Positions 1 through 11,460 of a stretch of 64,000 nt of DNA are shown piece by piece. Position 1 is the stretch's first letter. Each line of letters starts with the position of its first letter. The translations under genes and the position numbers were made by a program. Source of the stretch: Amyelois transitella (Eukaryota; Arthropoda; Insecta; Lepidoptera; Pyralidae). The notes under the pieces are model-generated. The model saw nothing but the letters and a program-made list of their open reading frames with translations, was not told the DNA's origin and did no database searches. The stretch lies in assembly GCF_032362555.1 (NCBI RefSeq), contig NC_083513.1, forward strand, positions 1,426,001 through 1,490,000. The letters are read 5' to 3'.

Positions 1-35
1 TCTGTGTAATAAATAAATAAACATAGCATTAAATT
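1..35 (+). repeat. Probable tail of a tRNA-derived SINE cut by the window edge
   Basis: The window opens with tctgtgtaat followed by (aaat)n. This is the 3' tail of the SINE family seen at 6887, 38646 and 56535, here in + orientation. Only the tail is inside the window. Confidence 0.45.
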
Positions 36-580
36 CCAAAATACCGTTTTACTAACTGATTAAGTACGTATAACTTCTAATTTATTTTATTTTAGACAAA
101 TTATGTACCTTATGGAAAAAAAACCCACTTATAAGCCGCGAGTATTCATTTTTAAAATAATTTATCAGTTTACATGTATATCTTAGCTGCTGAACGTGAT
201 AAAGCCATGCACACATTATATGCAGCTGACGACGGGAGAGAGAGCACACATTATGATAGAATAATCACTATTTATTGCGATCAAAATATTGATACAATGA
301 CGCATTGGGTTCTACATAATAATATAAATATTTGCAAGTGTTGTTTTGATCGTTTGTAAGAGGTTATCGCGCAATACTGGGAGGTTGAAGACAAAGATTT
401 TTGGTAAGTAATTATACCTAATTAATTAGTCTTAGCAACAAGATCCAATGATCTTTTATAATATGTAGTTATTTTGCTTTTGGATTTAAAACGCCATTAT
501 TATTTCGCTTCCACTTGAGATGCAATTTTAAACTGTACATAATTAATTGATCTTTTGAATAAAATGCATGTAAGTAAATT
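36..580. other. Unassigned flank 3' of gene A
   Basis: AT-rich sequence downstream of gene A. I find no convincing exon, repeat or RNA gene in it. Confidence 0.4.
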
Positions 581-645
581 TTAAACTGACACCGGATTAT
601 TTATCAGATTGCTTTTTTCTAAAAGTTGACTGGTAGAAAATGCTA
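581..645 (-). CDS. Candidate last exon of gene A
   Basis: After the exon-10 donor at 900-899 the other family members end in a short exon encoding a small hydrophobic stretch and a polar tail. Here an acceptor AG at 647-646 opens a phase-compatible frame of about 20 codons (begins VAFSTSQLLEKS) closed by TAA at 583-581. The total CDS would then be divisible by three, although a frame chosen to fit guarantees that. There is no LLPDD-like core and the pyrimidine tract is poor, so the true last exon may instead lie left of the window. Confidence 0.25.
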
Positions 646-900
646 CTATAGCATTGTACCTTTGAGGCTCAATAGAGAATCAATGAAGATTTACATAACG
701 GTCCTGACCACATTAAAGTCATGTAGTTTTTCGGAATGTAACACGCATTGAGTGGATCTCAGGCCCGGTTTATCAAATTCAAACCTGTTTTGTTCTGAGT
801 TCAAATAAACTATTTTTCTTTTTTTTCTAGACTGGTATGGTGGAAGGTGAAACAGAGAGAGAGAGTTTTTAGGATTACAAGTCAGAAAATATGAACCTAC

Positions 901-3900
901 CAAACAGTAATACGCTGAAACCATAGAAGGTTGATGTGCAGGCCACAGCTAGGAGGTACCCGGCCGCGTTGGCTCCCACCACAGAGCCCAGTCGGCCGAA
1001 CATTAGCACTGCACCCACGGCTGTGCCCCTGTTGGCAAAAGAATTCACGTTATAAAATATTTGAATTATTTTGAAATAATTTCAATTCAATTTCAAATTG
1101 GGAGATGCGCGGGCGCTCAAGTCATTATTCTTTTTTGTTAACATATTTTAAAAACAGAGTAAGCTTACTCACTTAGGGAATCGGAATAATATACATATAT
1201 TATGTCAAGTCTTCCCTTACGGGGTATACAGAGCCAAAAATATGGATACCTAAGTCTCTAAAGGTCATGCTTAGCCTAATACTAGAATTGAGTTTAAGAT
1301 AATGACAGGTCGTAAACATAAAGCATTAGATAACTTTAAGATAATATTAATTACTAGCTGTGCCCGCGACTTCGTCCGCGTGGAATAGTTGTTTTGGGCA
1401 TCATTGAAGCCCTCAAGGGTGAATAATTTTCCTCGTTTTTTCACATTTTTCATTATTTCTTCGCTCCTAATAGTTGCAGCGTGATGTTATATAGCCTTCT
1501 TCGATAAAATACAACACAAAAATAATTTTTCATTTCGAACCAGTAGGTAGTACTGAGATAATAAATAAGCGCGTTCAAACAAACAAACTCTTCAGCTTTA
1601 TAACATTAGTATAGATGTATGATCTAATAATATGGTAATTCATAGTTGGGCACTAACAAAGAGATTAAGAAGAAAATCAGGAGAGACACTGCAAGTTTAT
1701 AAGTAATTTTGTGTAACATAGTTATTCATTCAGTGATAAGAACACTGAAGATACTAACCTCAATCTTGTCGGGAACAAATGTATCGTGTACGCAGTGAGC
1801 GGGCCGATCCCCAGGGATGTTAATTGCAGACCAGACATCGCCACTCCTGCCACCATCCTAAACAAAGGCCACGTTTTTTAGAATATAAACAGATAACAAC
1901 CTTATTGCTTTACTTTAGTGCCGTGTGGTTCCCGGCACCTATACAAAAAAAGAATAGGACCACTCCATCTCTTTCCCATGGGTGTCGTAAAAGGCGACTA
2001 AGGGATAGGCTCACAAACTTGGGATTCTTTTTTAGGCAATGGGTTGCAACCTGTCACTATTTGAATCTCAATTCTATCATTAAGCCAAATAGTTGAACGT
2101 GACCGTTCAGTCTTTTCGGGACTGTTGGCTCTGTCTACCCCGCAAGGGATATAAACGTGACCATATGTATGTATGTATGAAACACCTTATTGGAATATTG
2201 AAGCTGCAAGAGATAGACTTAATCGTCATCGTATTAAACTCAACATCAACAACATAACATCATATAGGCATGTCTATATCCCCCGCGGAGAAGATAGAAA
2301 TGACAGTCTTGATAATACTGAAATATCACGTTCAGCCGTATGGCTTCATGACGGAATCGAGATGCAAATAGTGACAGGTTGCTAGCCCATCCCCACAAGA
2401 AGAATCCCAAGAATATAAAGCCCATTCGGAATGGGCTGAATGAAAGTAAAAGTCATGTCATAAAAGGCGACTACGGAATGGTCTTTTATGACATGACTTG
2501 TACTTTCACTGGCACATCCAATCTAGATTGGGTTAAGAGACGTCGAACCCGGGAATAACCCAGGAAGACCATTTATACAGGGTGACTTTTAATTCAACTG
2601 CATAAATTTAACTGTTAAGTGTACTCATCTAAAGGATATTTGAAAACTTTAAAAGAAAAATATCGGTTCATATTTCAGAAAGTACGAAAAAAAATAAAAG
2701 AATCAAAATCCATGATCCTAAATACGTCATATCACCCCGGCCGGCGGAAAAGCGACGCGTAAGATTCAGAGGTCAACAACACAATTCATTCAGCTGAGCG
2801 ATCTCGACAACTCTGTACTGTACTTGATCTTGATACTAGAAAAATAATTTATTTTTCAGACATTTATTTACATGTTTAGTTTTAATTTCTCTTTGTAATA
2901 TTGTTCTTTAATAAAGCGTGTGACGTAGTTTTTGAGGGTTTTTTTAATGTGAAAATGATGACGTTTAATTTAAATAAAAATAGGCTCAAACGGCTCAGAA
3001 GCATGGGTATAGTCTATCACCACCACCCTGTATTGCTCAGGTATGTATTTTTTTTTGTGACATTACCTGTTCCTCTCCAATACTGACACGAGGCAAGTGA
3101 CGCCGACCACAACAAACATCCCGGTGAGCTGGTTCCTCTTGTCTATGGGACACAAGCTGATGGTCAGCACCACTACGCCATAGACAACGGTCGTCACCAA
3201 CATGACCATGAAAGCCTCGTGTGATATCTTGTCTATGCATGTGTTTGTCTGGAAAAAAAAAACAGTGAGCTACTTTTTCTTGCTTATGGTACCTGCTGAT
3301 GATCAGCACCACTAAGCTATAGGTTCCCGGCACTAATACAAAAAGAATAGGACCACTCCATCTCTTTCCCATGGATGTCGTAAAAGGCGACTAAGGGATA
3401 GGCTTAATAACTTGGGTTTCTTCTTTTAGGCGATGGGCTAGCAACCTGTCACTATTTGAATCTCAATTCTATCATTAAGCCAAATAGCTGAACGTGGCCA
3501 GTCTTTTCAGTCTTTTCAAGACTGTTGACTCTGTCTACCCCGCAAGGGATATAGACGTGACCATATGTATGTATGTAAGCTATAGACAACAGTAGTCACT
3601 TGCAATGTCAACACTTATTTATGCCTTACGATTTGAATTGAGTCAACAAAAAGACTGTAAGGCCACGTGTGACAGGTTGCTAGCCCATCGCCTAATAGAA
3701 AGAATAAAATAAAGAAGAACCCCAAGTTTTCTTTTTTTTGGACGAGATGTGCCTGAACTCGTGACCTCCACAATGTGCATGAGAAGACTCACTACATTAA
3801 TATTTTTACAGACAGAACAATAGTTATTTACCGTATTGCCAGGTTGGTTCATGGTGAGGCAGATGGCGCCTTCTTGGTCAGAGTCCGTCATGACCCTATT

Positions 3901-6900
3901 GATGGTGTCCGCTGCGAACAGGAACAAGCCATTCAACCTGGAAGTTTACATTGTTTCTTTAAAAATAATTATAAACATAAAATAATGATAGACATACCTA
4001 ACTAAATATTTTAGTTGAAAAGATTATTGGCAAAATGATGACGATATAATCTGATGTGCACTGGACTCATTGACGCCATTTTGAGTGACAGACTCAAAAT
4101 GGAAACTATTCAACCCATGAATCCGAGAATAATCGTAAGGAAGCGTCAATAAAATATACAATATTATGTAATGTTCATTCATTAAGTACACCTCATTTGG
4201 AATAGATGGTTTTGGTACATTTTTTTAACCCAAAATAACAGTAAAATCTCACATTTCCAATAGACAAAAGTTTTTTTTTAAATAGAAAGCCATATTATCA
4301 TACTTATCTAGTCAACGGGATACGAAACCTTATTCATAAAAATAAACTCATAGAGCAGTCTTCAGTGATTTATTGAGGTTCACAAGTCGGTAAAGGGCAA
4401 TATGGTTAGTATAGTCATCGCGCGAAAACTATCGCTGTCCCGTTTCAAGTCATAATAAAAAGCGTAACAGCGATAGTTTTTCGTGCAATAAACATGGCTT
4501 TGTGTATTTGTCAATCTTCCCATTAACATAAACGGAAAAAGGACTTACAATGAAAACGCTCCGAACATAAGAAAACCGCAAATAGCAAGCCATTTGAAGT
4601 GCGGAGGCTTTAGGAACTCTGTGTAAGTGTGTTTTTTAGGTTCAAGGGACCTTAACCCGTCTACCAGCTGTAGTACGCCTTTATCTTCGTTCCTCAGTGA
4701 TGTTACCTGGGTAAAATCATAACGCATTCAAATAAATTATAGGAACGTATACGAATACTGTCATAAATTGGTTTTCATATTTATACAATACATACATATA
4801 GTCACGTCTATATCCCTTGCGGGGTAGACAAGGCCAAGAGTCCTGAAGAGACTGACAGGCCACGTTCAGCTGTTTACTGCTGCTGCTTTATGATAGAATT
4901 GAGATTCAAATAGTGACAGGTTGCTAGCCCATCGCCTAAAATAAAAATAAGTTTAAAAGCCTATCCCTTAGTCGCCTCTTACGACATCCGCGGGAAATGA
5001 GATTGTGTGGTCCTATTCTTTTTATGTTGGTGCCGGGATCCACACGGAATTTTTCATATTTATTGTAACAAATTTATGGTAATTTAAACGTTTTGTGGAA
5101 ACCATGCACATTTCATGTAGCTTTAATTAAAAAGTAATAAATTGCTTCCAATGCTGAAGAGAGACATAAAGAATCTGAACCTTATGTTATCACCTTCCTT
5201 CTTATGATACGAGATTTACAAGAAATAATGATGGTTTTTGTAACATTATATGGTCCTACTTACACAATAATTTTTCCAAGACAGCCCCGTGTTTACAGCA
5301 TATATCTTCCTCAACACTTCCAAAGCCTGTCTCCTCCTGCCCTTCGCCATTAGGAACTTGGGGCTCTCGTGCGCACGCGCAGTCCAGGCTGCAGTCAGGA
5401 TGAGAGGTACCGCGTACGCTATGGTGAGAACCCGCCATGGACGGAGCGTCAGCGATCCAAGGTCGTATCGGAAATCGTTTGATAGAACTGCCCAGGCGAT
5501 AACTGAAATGTTTTTAATATTGTCTTAATTTATGGTTTCTGAGAGGGTATAAAAGTAATTTCCTTGTGGATGTCGTGGTAGAGTAAAGAACAACAGAAAA
5601 TAACATCTTAAAATTCACAAGAAATAACCGACTATCTATATTAATATTATAAAGCGGAAGTGTTTGTTTGTTTGAACGCGCTAATCTCAGGAACTAAATC
5701 GAATTGAAAAATTATTGTTGTGTTTAGTAGACGCGATTTAAGGATCTTCTCTCTGGCTATAGTCCCGGTTGCTTTCTGAACTATCTGAAGAAGAGTTCGC
5801 GGCACGCCCTCGACCATGGACTGGGTGATTTATGGATAACCAGTACTTACTAGGGCTGAAAGTAGAAGACATCATGAGCAGCCCATTACAGATGAGTACC
5901 ACGGTGTCCCGTCTCCCTCGAGGAATGAGCTCTCCGGCGTATGCCCAACCCAGCGACGAAGGGCAAGCCAGGCTGGAAAGTAGATAAAATTAACATACAT
6001 ACTTGTAATCACGTCTATATCCCTTGCGGGGTAGACAGAGTCAACAGCCTTGAAAAGACTGATAGGCCACGTTCAGCTTTTTGGCTTAATTATAGAATTG
6101 TGATTCAAATAGTGGCAGGTTGCTAGCTCATCGCCTAAAAGAAGAATGCCAAGTTTATTAGTCTATCCTTTAGTCGCCTTTCACGATATCCATGGACAGA
6201 TATGGAGTGGTTCTATTCTAAAGTGCCAGATACCACACGGCATATTACCTATATGCATGTATGTATTATCAACGTTCGTGAATAAGGCGGCGGGTCAGTC
6301 TGAAAAAGTAAATTTTGTCTTACGATTTTAGTAGACTTACAAAAGTGAACCCGCGAACTTGCAAATCGCGAAGCTGGACAAGTTGGGCATGAAGGCGGCC
6401 AGCAGACAGATGGTGCCGGCCATAGCCGAGGAGAACTGCAGCACTGGCTTCCGACCCAGGGTGTCAGCTGCGCGCCCCCACATCGGAGCTGTCAGTATAA
6501 TGCCTGTGAAACAGAATTTCATACATATGGTCACGTCTATATCCCTTGCGGGGTAGACAGAGCCAACAGTCTTGAATAGACTGAATGGCCAGCCAGGTTC
6601 AGCTATTTCGCTTAATGATAGAATTGAGATTCAAATAGTGACAGGTTGCTAGCCCATCGCCTAAAAAAAGAATCCCAAGTTTGTAAGCCTATTCCTTAGT
6701 CGCCTTTTACGACATCCATGGGAAAGAGATGGAGTAGTTCTATTCTTTTTTGTGTTGGTGCCGGGAACCACACGGCACTAAACAGAATTTACTGTTTACA
6801 TTTTATTGTTTTACATTTTTCATGCATATTCGACGATATTGGGTACTCCTAATACGCACTTACACTGACTAACATGTTAATCAATCTTAAATAAATAAAT

Positions 6901-9766
6901 AAACATATACGCGACAAATTACACAGATCGAGTTAGCCTCGTAGTTAGTTCGAGACTTGTGTTACGAGATAGGTACTAACTCAACGATACTGTGGCGACA
7001 TCTATAACGCCACATGTTACAACAATAAAAATAAAGTCACGCGACGCTATCAGTCAAAAACAGTGAAAAACCTAAATCGCGCAAGCAAAGATTTAACGGA
7101 TAAGAGCATATATAAAACCTCCGACACAAAATCGTCTGTCGCGCGGTTCTTCAATCATAACACCTAGCTTGGCGGGAGATCTTCCCTTTGGTGGCGGTCG
7201 AGCCGAATCATGGCTTCCGCTACAATACTATAATTTATAATAAATACTTATATAGATAAACATCCAAGACCCCAGGACAATCAGAAAAGATCTTTTTCTC
7301 ATCACACCCTGGCCGGGATTCGAACCTGGAACCTCCGGTGTCACACACAAGCGTACTACCGCTGCGCCACAGAGGCCGTCAAACCCAATCTTACCTATGT
7401 TAGGAACCGAAGTCATTATCCCCTTAATAGTGTCAGGCAGGTCAAGATCGCAGGCGGCTGCCGGCAAGACGAAGGCAGTGCCGACAATCTCCAGCATTGC
7501 CGAGCATAATGAGAACAGCATGAGAGCGCAGTGGAACACCTGGTACTTGCCAGAACCTGATGAAAATTAAACAAATATGTGATGTATCCATAAATAATAG
7601 GATTACTCTTTTGCCAGGAATAATAGGATTTACTAAGTGCCGTGTGGTTCCCGGCACCAATACAAAAAAGAATACTCCATCTTTTTCCCACTCTCCACTC
7701 CATCTTTTTCCCATAGATGTCGTGAAAGGCGACTAAGGGATAGGCTTACAAATTTGGGATTCTTTTTTAGGCGATGGGCTAGCAACCTGTCACTATTTGA
7801 ATCACAATTCTATCGTTAAGCCCAATAGCTGAACGTGGCCATTCAGTCTTTTCAAGACTGTTGGCTCTGTCTACCCCGCAAGGGATATAGACGTGACCAT
7901 ATGTATGTATGTATGTTTGTTCATGCGCCTGAACACACAGGCTGGCAACATTAAAGAAAGGACTCTTCCTTCCTTTTTACCTCTTCCACGTAAGAGTACG
8001 TCTTTCCACATTATAAAATTGTTTTATAATATTTTTCGGTCACAATAAACGCAGTGCAGTATTTAAAGTTTTATTTCATTGTTCCGGACGGCTCGGAGAC
8101 ACACCAAAATATATCAAGTCTTCACCTCTTTTTGGGAAGTCAGATCCAACAGGTTCAAAAATATTAAGAACCGAAGTCAATATTACTTTAATAGTGACAG
8201 GCAGTTTATTATTGCAGGCGGCTGCCGACAAGACCAGGGCAGTGCCGGCAATAGAATAGAATAGATTTATTTTCAAAATTGGATACAAGGTATACTACTA
8301 TTACTCCAAAGCGCATGTGTAGAAGTAGCAGCGGAAAGAACTACACTGGAGCATTTTTACCGGACGTCGAATTCTCCAGCATGGCTACTGCATTCTCATG
8401 CAGTGGTAGGTACACCTGTTACTTGCCAGAAACCTGAGGTCATTTATAAAGCAATTGCACACATAACATTTATAAAGCAATTGCACACATATGTATACGT
8501 TAAGAAATGATTGTTGAAATAATAATCTCATCCTAATCCCAGCTAATATTAATGCGAAAGTAAGTTTATCTGTTTGTTTTTTTTTTTGTCATTCTTTAAC
8601 GAGTTACCGCTTCTTTAACAAGATTTGACAATTATTAAGCGATATGAAGTATCCTATTAATGAATAAAAATTTTGAATTTTGTTTTTTTTTTATTTTGAG
8701 TTATCTGCTGAGCGAATTTTCGTACGAATAAATGACAATCTGAAGAGGGACATAGGGTACTTTTCATCCCAATAATAACTATAGTAAAAACCTGTATTAT
8801 TTTGTAGATGGCGCTAAATTCTCGCGTTAAAGTTAGTAAATAAATGGTGAAAGTGGCGAATGCATTGCCACCGCATCGCATCGAAACTGCACAGTCGCTG
8901 CGCCAAAAACTAATCATAGGAAGCACTTTTTTGACGCATGTACCTATGAAAATTTGGAGAATTAATAATCAAAGTGCCCGCTATCTCCTAAACTCTCTTA
9001 TATTGCAAAAACCACACGGCACAGACGAAAACGTTCGAAAAGATTTTAATGGCATTAACAAGAATCGAGGTATCAATGTGAGATAAGGCAGTGCCGACAA
9101 TCTCCAGCATTGCCGAACATACTTAATGAAAACAGCATGAACCATGATGCAGATGAAAGTACTTAAAACATCATGTATCCTTTGTGGGGTAGACAGAAAA
9201 ACAGTCTCACAAAGATTCTTAGGTCACATTCAACTGGATGAATTCATTTTGAAATTGAGATTCAAATAATGGCCCGTAAAAAAGTTCCAAGATTATGCCC
9301 ACGCTTGATTGACATCTGCGTAAGAAGAGTATGTGCAGCTAGTACACACTATGTTTTGTTTATCTAATGCGCATTTCCTTAATCACCTATTACGATATCC
9401 GTGGCAAAGATGGAGTGGTCGTATTCAAGTTTTACTTATCAGAGCCTGTGCATATTTATATAGCAATTACACATATCGGTGTAAAATGGTAAAAAATAAA
9501 AAGGTGCTCTCGACTTGGAGCTTGGACACGTTATCTTAGTTAGATTTATCACCAAATTTTAAAAAAATCACTTATGGAATTGTCAACAAGTGCAAAAACC
9601 GCGTGGGTCACCATAATCGATGTGTCCTGGCCTCTTAAGACATTCACAGCACCTACACGGACTTATTCTAAAAATGGCGGGAATCGCACGTTGCCCGTAT
9701 AACCTTACCAGCTAAATCCAAAGCCTCTTCCAAATCTGTTTCAATGTAATCCAAATCTATCTTCAT
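901..9766 (-). CDS. Gene A: SV2-like MFS transporter (3' end uncertain)
   Basis: Ten exons with GT/AG borders and continuous frame: 9709-9766 (start codon), 7395-7556, 6341-6503, 5851-5972, 5264-5502, 4549-4706, 3832-3937, 3067-3248, 1759-1857, 901-1028. The predicted protein is about 490 aa with 12 hydrophobic segments, so it should be a membrane transporter. After helix 2 the MFS motif reads GRAADTLGRK, and after helix 6 comes HESPKFL, as in SV2/SLC22-like carriers. The exon-4 loop is ELIPRGRRD instead of ESVPMAKRN, and the second-half DxVGRRN motif is replaced by CPIDKRN. Exon 8 runs through the point where C, D and E have an intron, and an intron unique to A follows it. Introns 1 and 7 carry decayed copies of exons 2 and 8. 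The gene is head-to-head with gene B, 5.6 kb away. Substrate unknown. Family assignment is firm; the last exon is only a candidate at 581-645. Confidence 0.85.
1352..1619 (+). repeat. R3 family repeat ('cttcgtccgcgtgga' type), long variant
   Basis: Starts with the ctgtgcccgcgacttcgtcc core and ends in ttataacattagtatagatg. It is the inverse-strand partner of the copy at 42633-42905, sharing the 'gcatcattgaagccctcaagg' region. It lies in intron 9 of gene A. The superfamily is not determined. Confidence 0.7.
1919..2178 (+). repeat. R1 retroposon, full length
   Basis: Reference copy of R1. It begins tgccgtgtggttcccggcac, contains the conserved blocks 'ggatgtcgtaaaaggcgact', 'gatgggttgcaacctgtcac' and 'gactgttggctctgtctacc', and ends 'agggatataaacgtgaccat' plus (atgt)n. 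No open reading frame is conserved between copies. The last ~45 bp resemble the RTE LINE 3' end. Confidence 0.85.
2262..2404 (-). repeat. R1 fragment
   Basis: Truncated minus copy running from the gtctatatccc block to the gctagcccatcc block. Confidence 0.7.
2442..2507. repeat. Hairpin-forming inverted repeat, ~25-bp arms
   Basis: Arms at 2442-2466 and 2483-2507 are complementary apart from one position, with a 16-nt loop. Both arms include pieces of the R1 block around 'gtcataaaaggcgact', so it probably arose from opposed R1 fragments. Confidence 0.7.
2560..3066. other. Intron 8 of gene A, unassigned part
   Basis: AT-rich intronic DNA directly 3' of exon 8. Nothing recognisable. Confidence 0.4.
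3293..3614 (-). pseudogene. Decayed copy of gene A exon 8, split by an R1 insertion
   Basis: Segments 3293-3321 and 3578-3614 together resemble the part of exon 8 around 3150-3215 (shared 'tcagcaccacta' and 'tagacaac' blocks). It lies just upstream of the real exon in transcript orientation. Removing R1 and one copy of its 9-bp target duplication (AAGCTATAG) restores the alignment. No intact frame is left. Confidence 0.6.
3322..3577 (+). repeat. R1 retroposon, 5'-truncated, with target duplication
   Basis: Begins at gttcccggcac (a few bases missing at the 5' end) and ends in (atgt)n. It is flanked by AAGCTATAG on both sides, a 9-bp target-site duplication of the kind left by target-primed reverse transcription. 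Confidence 0.85.
4417..4489. mobile_element. R5 palindromic mini-element
   Basis: About 73 bp with imperfect terminal inverted repeats of ~22 bp (atcgcgcgaaaactatcgct on the left). A second copy is at 60045-60120. No coding capacity, so a MITE-like remnant. Lies in intron 6 of gene A. Confidence 0.65.
4787..5047 (-). repeat. R1 retroposon, full length
   Basis: Minus copy in intron 5 of gene A, from the catacatata tail to the ccacacgg 5' end. Confidence 0.8.
5636..5735 (-). repeat. R3 family fragment
   Basis: Matches the 'aatattataaagc...gtttgtttgtttgaa...ctaatctcaggaact' end of the copy at 42633-42905. Confidence 0.6.
5993..6240 (-). repeat. R1 retroposon, nearly full length
   Basis: Minus copy in intron 3 of gene A, starting 21 bp upstream (transcript sense) of exon 4. 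The 5' third is diverged. Confidence 0.8.
6520..6779 (-). repeat. R1 retroposon, full length
   Basis: Minus copy whose tail ends 17 bp before exon 3 of gene A, so it supplies the sequence just upstream of that acceptor. Confidence 0.85.
6887..7378 (-). mobile_element. tRNA-derived SINE, interrupted by an LTR-like insert
   Basis: The tRNA-like head at 7310-7378 has an A-box-like block (tggcgcagcggtagtacgc) and a B box (ggttcgaatcc). The body and (aaat)n tail lie at 6887-6990. Insert 6991-7224 is flanked by ATAC on both sides. Box A and B show the tRNA origin, but the head does not fold as a complete tRNA gene. Confidence 0.8.
6991..7224 (+). repeat. Solo-LTR-like element (family L), copy 1
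   Basis: 234 bp, beginning TGTGGCGACATC and ending CTACA (TG...CA), flanked by ATAC direct repeats, with a TATA-like 'gcatatataaaacc' inside. Two related copies occur at 30862 and 44063. The structure suggests a solo LTR, but copy ends differ, so this stays tentative. Confidence 0.5.
7637..7917 (+). repeat. R1 retroposon, full length
   Basis: Plus copy in intron 1 of gene A. It carries a short internal duplication of the 'tccatctttttccca' block. Confidence 0.85.
8140..8445 (-). pseudogene. Decayed copy of gene A exon 2 (split)
   Basis: Reading minus, 8445-8361 resembles the 5' half of exon 2 (ggcaagtaacaggtg, atgctggagaat) and 8255-8165 the 3' half (ggcactgccctgg, gcagccgcctgc, actattaaagta). 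A ~105-bp foreign segment (8256-8360) separates them. No working splice donor remains. It lies upstream of the functional exon 2. Confidence 0.7.
8613..8672 (+). repeat. 3' fragment of a LINE-like repeat with ttgaatttt tail
   Basis: Shares 'gacaattattaagcgatat' and the ttttgaattttg tail with the inverse-strand copy at 15443-15665. Confidence 0.55.
9085..9140 (-). pseudogene. Second decayed fragment of gene A exon 2
   Basis: The block at 9085-9112 (minus: ggcaatgctggagattgtc, then ggcactgcc) is near-identical to exon 2 at 7476-7505. Similarity then fades through 9140. It is the third exon-2-like sequence in intron 1. Confidence 0.65.
9175..9290 (-). repeat. Degenerate R1 fragment
   Basis: Recognisable 'tgtggggtagacag' and 'gaaattgagattcaaataat' blocks with strong decay between them. 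Confidence 0.5.
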
Positions 9767-10092
9767 TGCGATTATATCACTTCACTTTTTTACACAAAAC
9801 ATTGATTGATATAATATAATAGATAATTAAATAATACAGAAGTTTTAGATGCAGGAAAAGACTTGCTTTCTCTCGGCACACCGTTAAACTAACTTATAAA
9901 CTTACTTATTGTTTAACTTAGGAATATAACTATACAGATGGACTTTTGGATAGACAAACAGAGGACAATCGTAAGATAATTAGTGTAAGATGTAGATTTG
10001 TCTCATTGGCTCCTAATGATTTCGTTGTAATCAGATGTTTACACAATTAGCTGCAATGTTGTAAATGGCCCAGAGATGTAAAATAATTGTAT
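9767..10092. promoter_or_regulatory. 5' flank of gene A
   Basis: Region directly upstream of the gene A start codon. It is AT-rich ('tataatataatagataatta' near 9810), but I cannot define a transcription start or a core promoter. Confidence 0.3.
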
Positions 10093-10262
10093 AGCCAGAA
10101 GGGCTAAAAAACTTAGGATTCTTCTTGTAGGTGATGGGCTAGCAACCTGTCACTATTTGAATTTCAATTCTATCACTAGGCACTACAGCTGAACGTGACC
10201 TTTCAATCTTTTCAAGACTGTTGGCACTGTCTACCCCACACGGGATATAGACGTGATTATGT
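10093..10262 (+). repeat. R1 fragment, 5'-truncated
   Basis: Starts near the 'ggctaaaaaacttaggatt' block and keeps the 3' part, without a clean (atgt)n tail. Confidence 0.75.
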
Positions 10263-10631
10263 ATACCTGAAGCCCAATAAATTTAATAGCTTTTTGGTCA
10301 TTAATATATTTTTTACTTTATACAAAATACTTAGTAGAAATATTTTCTTATATCTTAAAGAGTGGTGTATGTAATTTTAATAACGACCATGTGTTGTACC
10401 ATGTGACTTATTTTATCACTACTATTGGAGTTAGCTACCATTTGTGTATTTACAGTATACATGCGCCGGCGCATCTTATCACTAACAGACGTCACGCACC
10501 TCCGTGGAAATTACTTCGCAAACAAAAAAACCGGCCTAATGCGTATCTAAGTACGAGAAAGATTTAAAAAGATCGTAACAAGTAAGAGCTATAATATATA
10601 ATAAGCCAAGTGGTGCTGACAGAGCAGAATA

Positions 10632-10800
10632 GTACATACATACATAAAATCACGCCTCTTTCCCGGAGGGGTAGGCAGAGACTACCTCTTTCCACTTGCC
10701 ACGATCTCTGCATACTTCCTTCGCTTCATCCACATTCATTACTCTCTTCATGCAAGCTCTTCGGTTTCGGGTACTCTTGACCTGACCCTTTACCAGGACG
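10632..10800 (-). mobile_element. RTE LINE 3' fragment
   Basis: (catac)n tail, then the complement of an RTE C-terminal coding block ending ...NVDEAKEVCRDRGKWK. Severely 5'-truncated. A second degraded repeat follows to about 11030. Confidence 0.7.
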
Positions 10801-11163
10801 TCGAAGTAGAATAGTACCACCCCATATCTTCCCCTGGGTATCGTAAGAGGCGATTGAGGGATTCAGCGGGATGTGGGCAAGAGTGCCTCCTACGCTGATA
10901 TGACAACATAGTTCAGAATCAAAAGACACTGCGGTCACAAACCCGCATGCTCAGCGTGATGACTATGGGTTAAACCCCTCTTTTTTTGGGGAGGTCCAGC
11001 ATTGGACTTTTATGGGCTGTTAAGAAAGAACTAAAATACCTATCTGTGTGTGTAGATTTCCTGCCTTATCGTTAGACCATCAATTGGCAATTGAAATACT
11101 AAAGCACTGAAAATGTTAGTATCCTGACATAACAGTGTGATTCTCAGCAGAGTAGACTAGAAA

Positions 11164-11460
11164 GTGCCGTGTGGTTCCCGGCACCAATAAAATAAAGAAT
11201 AAAAAAGAATAGGATAGGAGGAATATAGATATAGAAAGAAAATAATAGGACCACTTCCTCTCATTCCCATGGATGTCGTTAAAGGCGACGAAGGGATAGG
11301 TTTATAAGCTTGAGATTCTTCTTTTAAGCGATGGGCTAGCAAACTATTCCTAGTCGATTCTAAATTCTGCCATGAAGCCAAACCGCTGAACGTGGCTAAT
11401 CAGTATTTTTAAGACTCTTGGCTCTGTCTACGCCGCATGGGATATAGACGTGGATATGTA
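11164..11460 (+). repeat. R1 retroposon, with a small internal insertion
   Basis: Full-length frame, but about 40 bp of aag/ata-rich sequence lies after the 'aaagaat' block, and the tail is lost. Confidence 0.75.

Noticed and set aside
2173-2385. 70-codon plus frame near 2.2 kb
   Set aside because: It runs through an inverted R1 fragment; similar spurious frames recur in other R1 copies.
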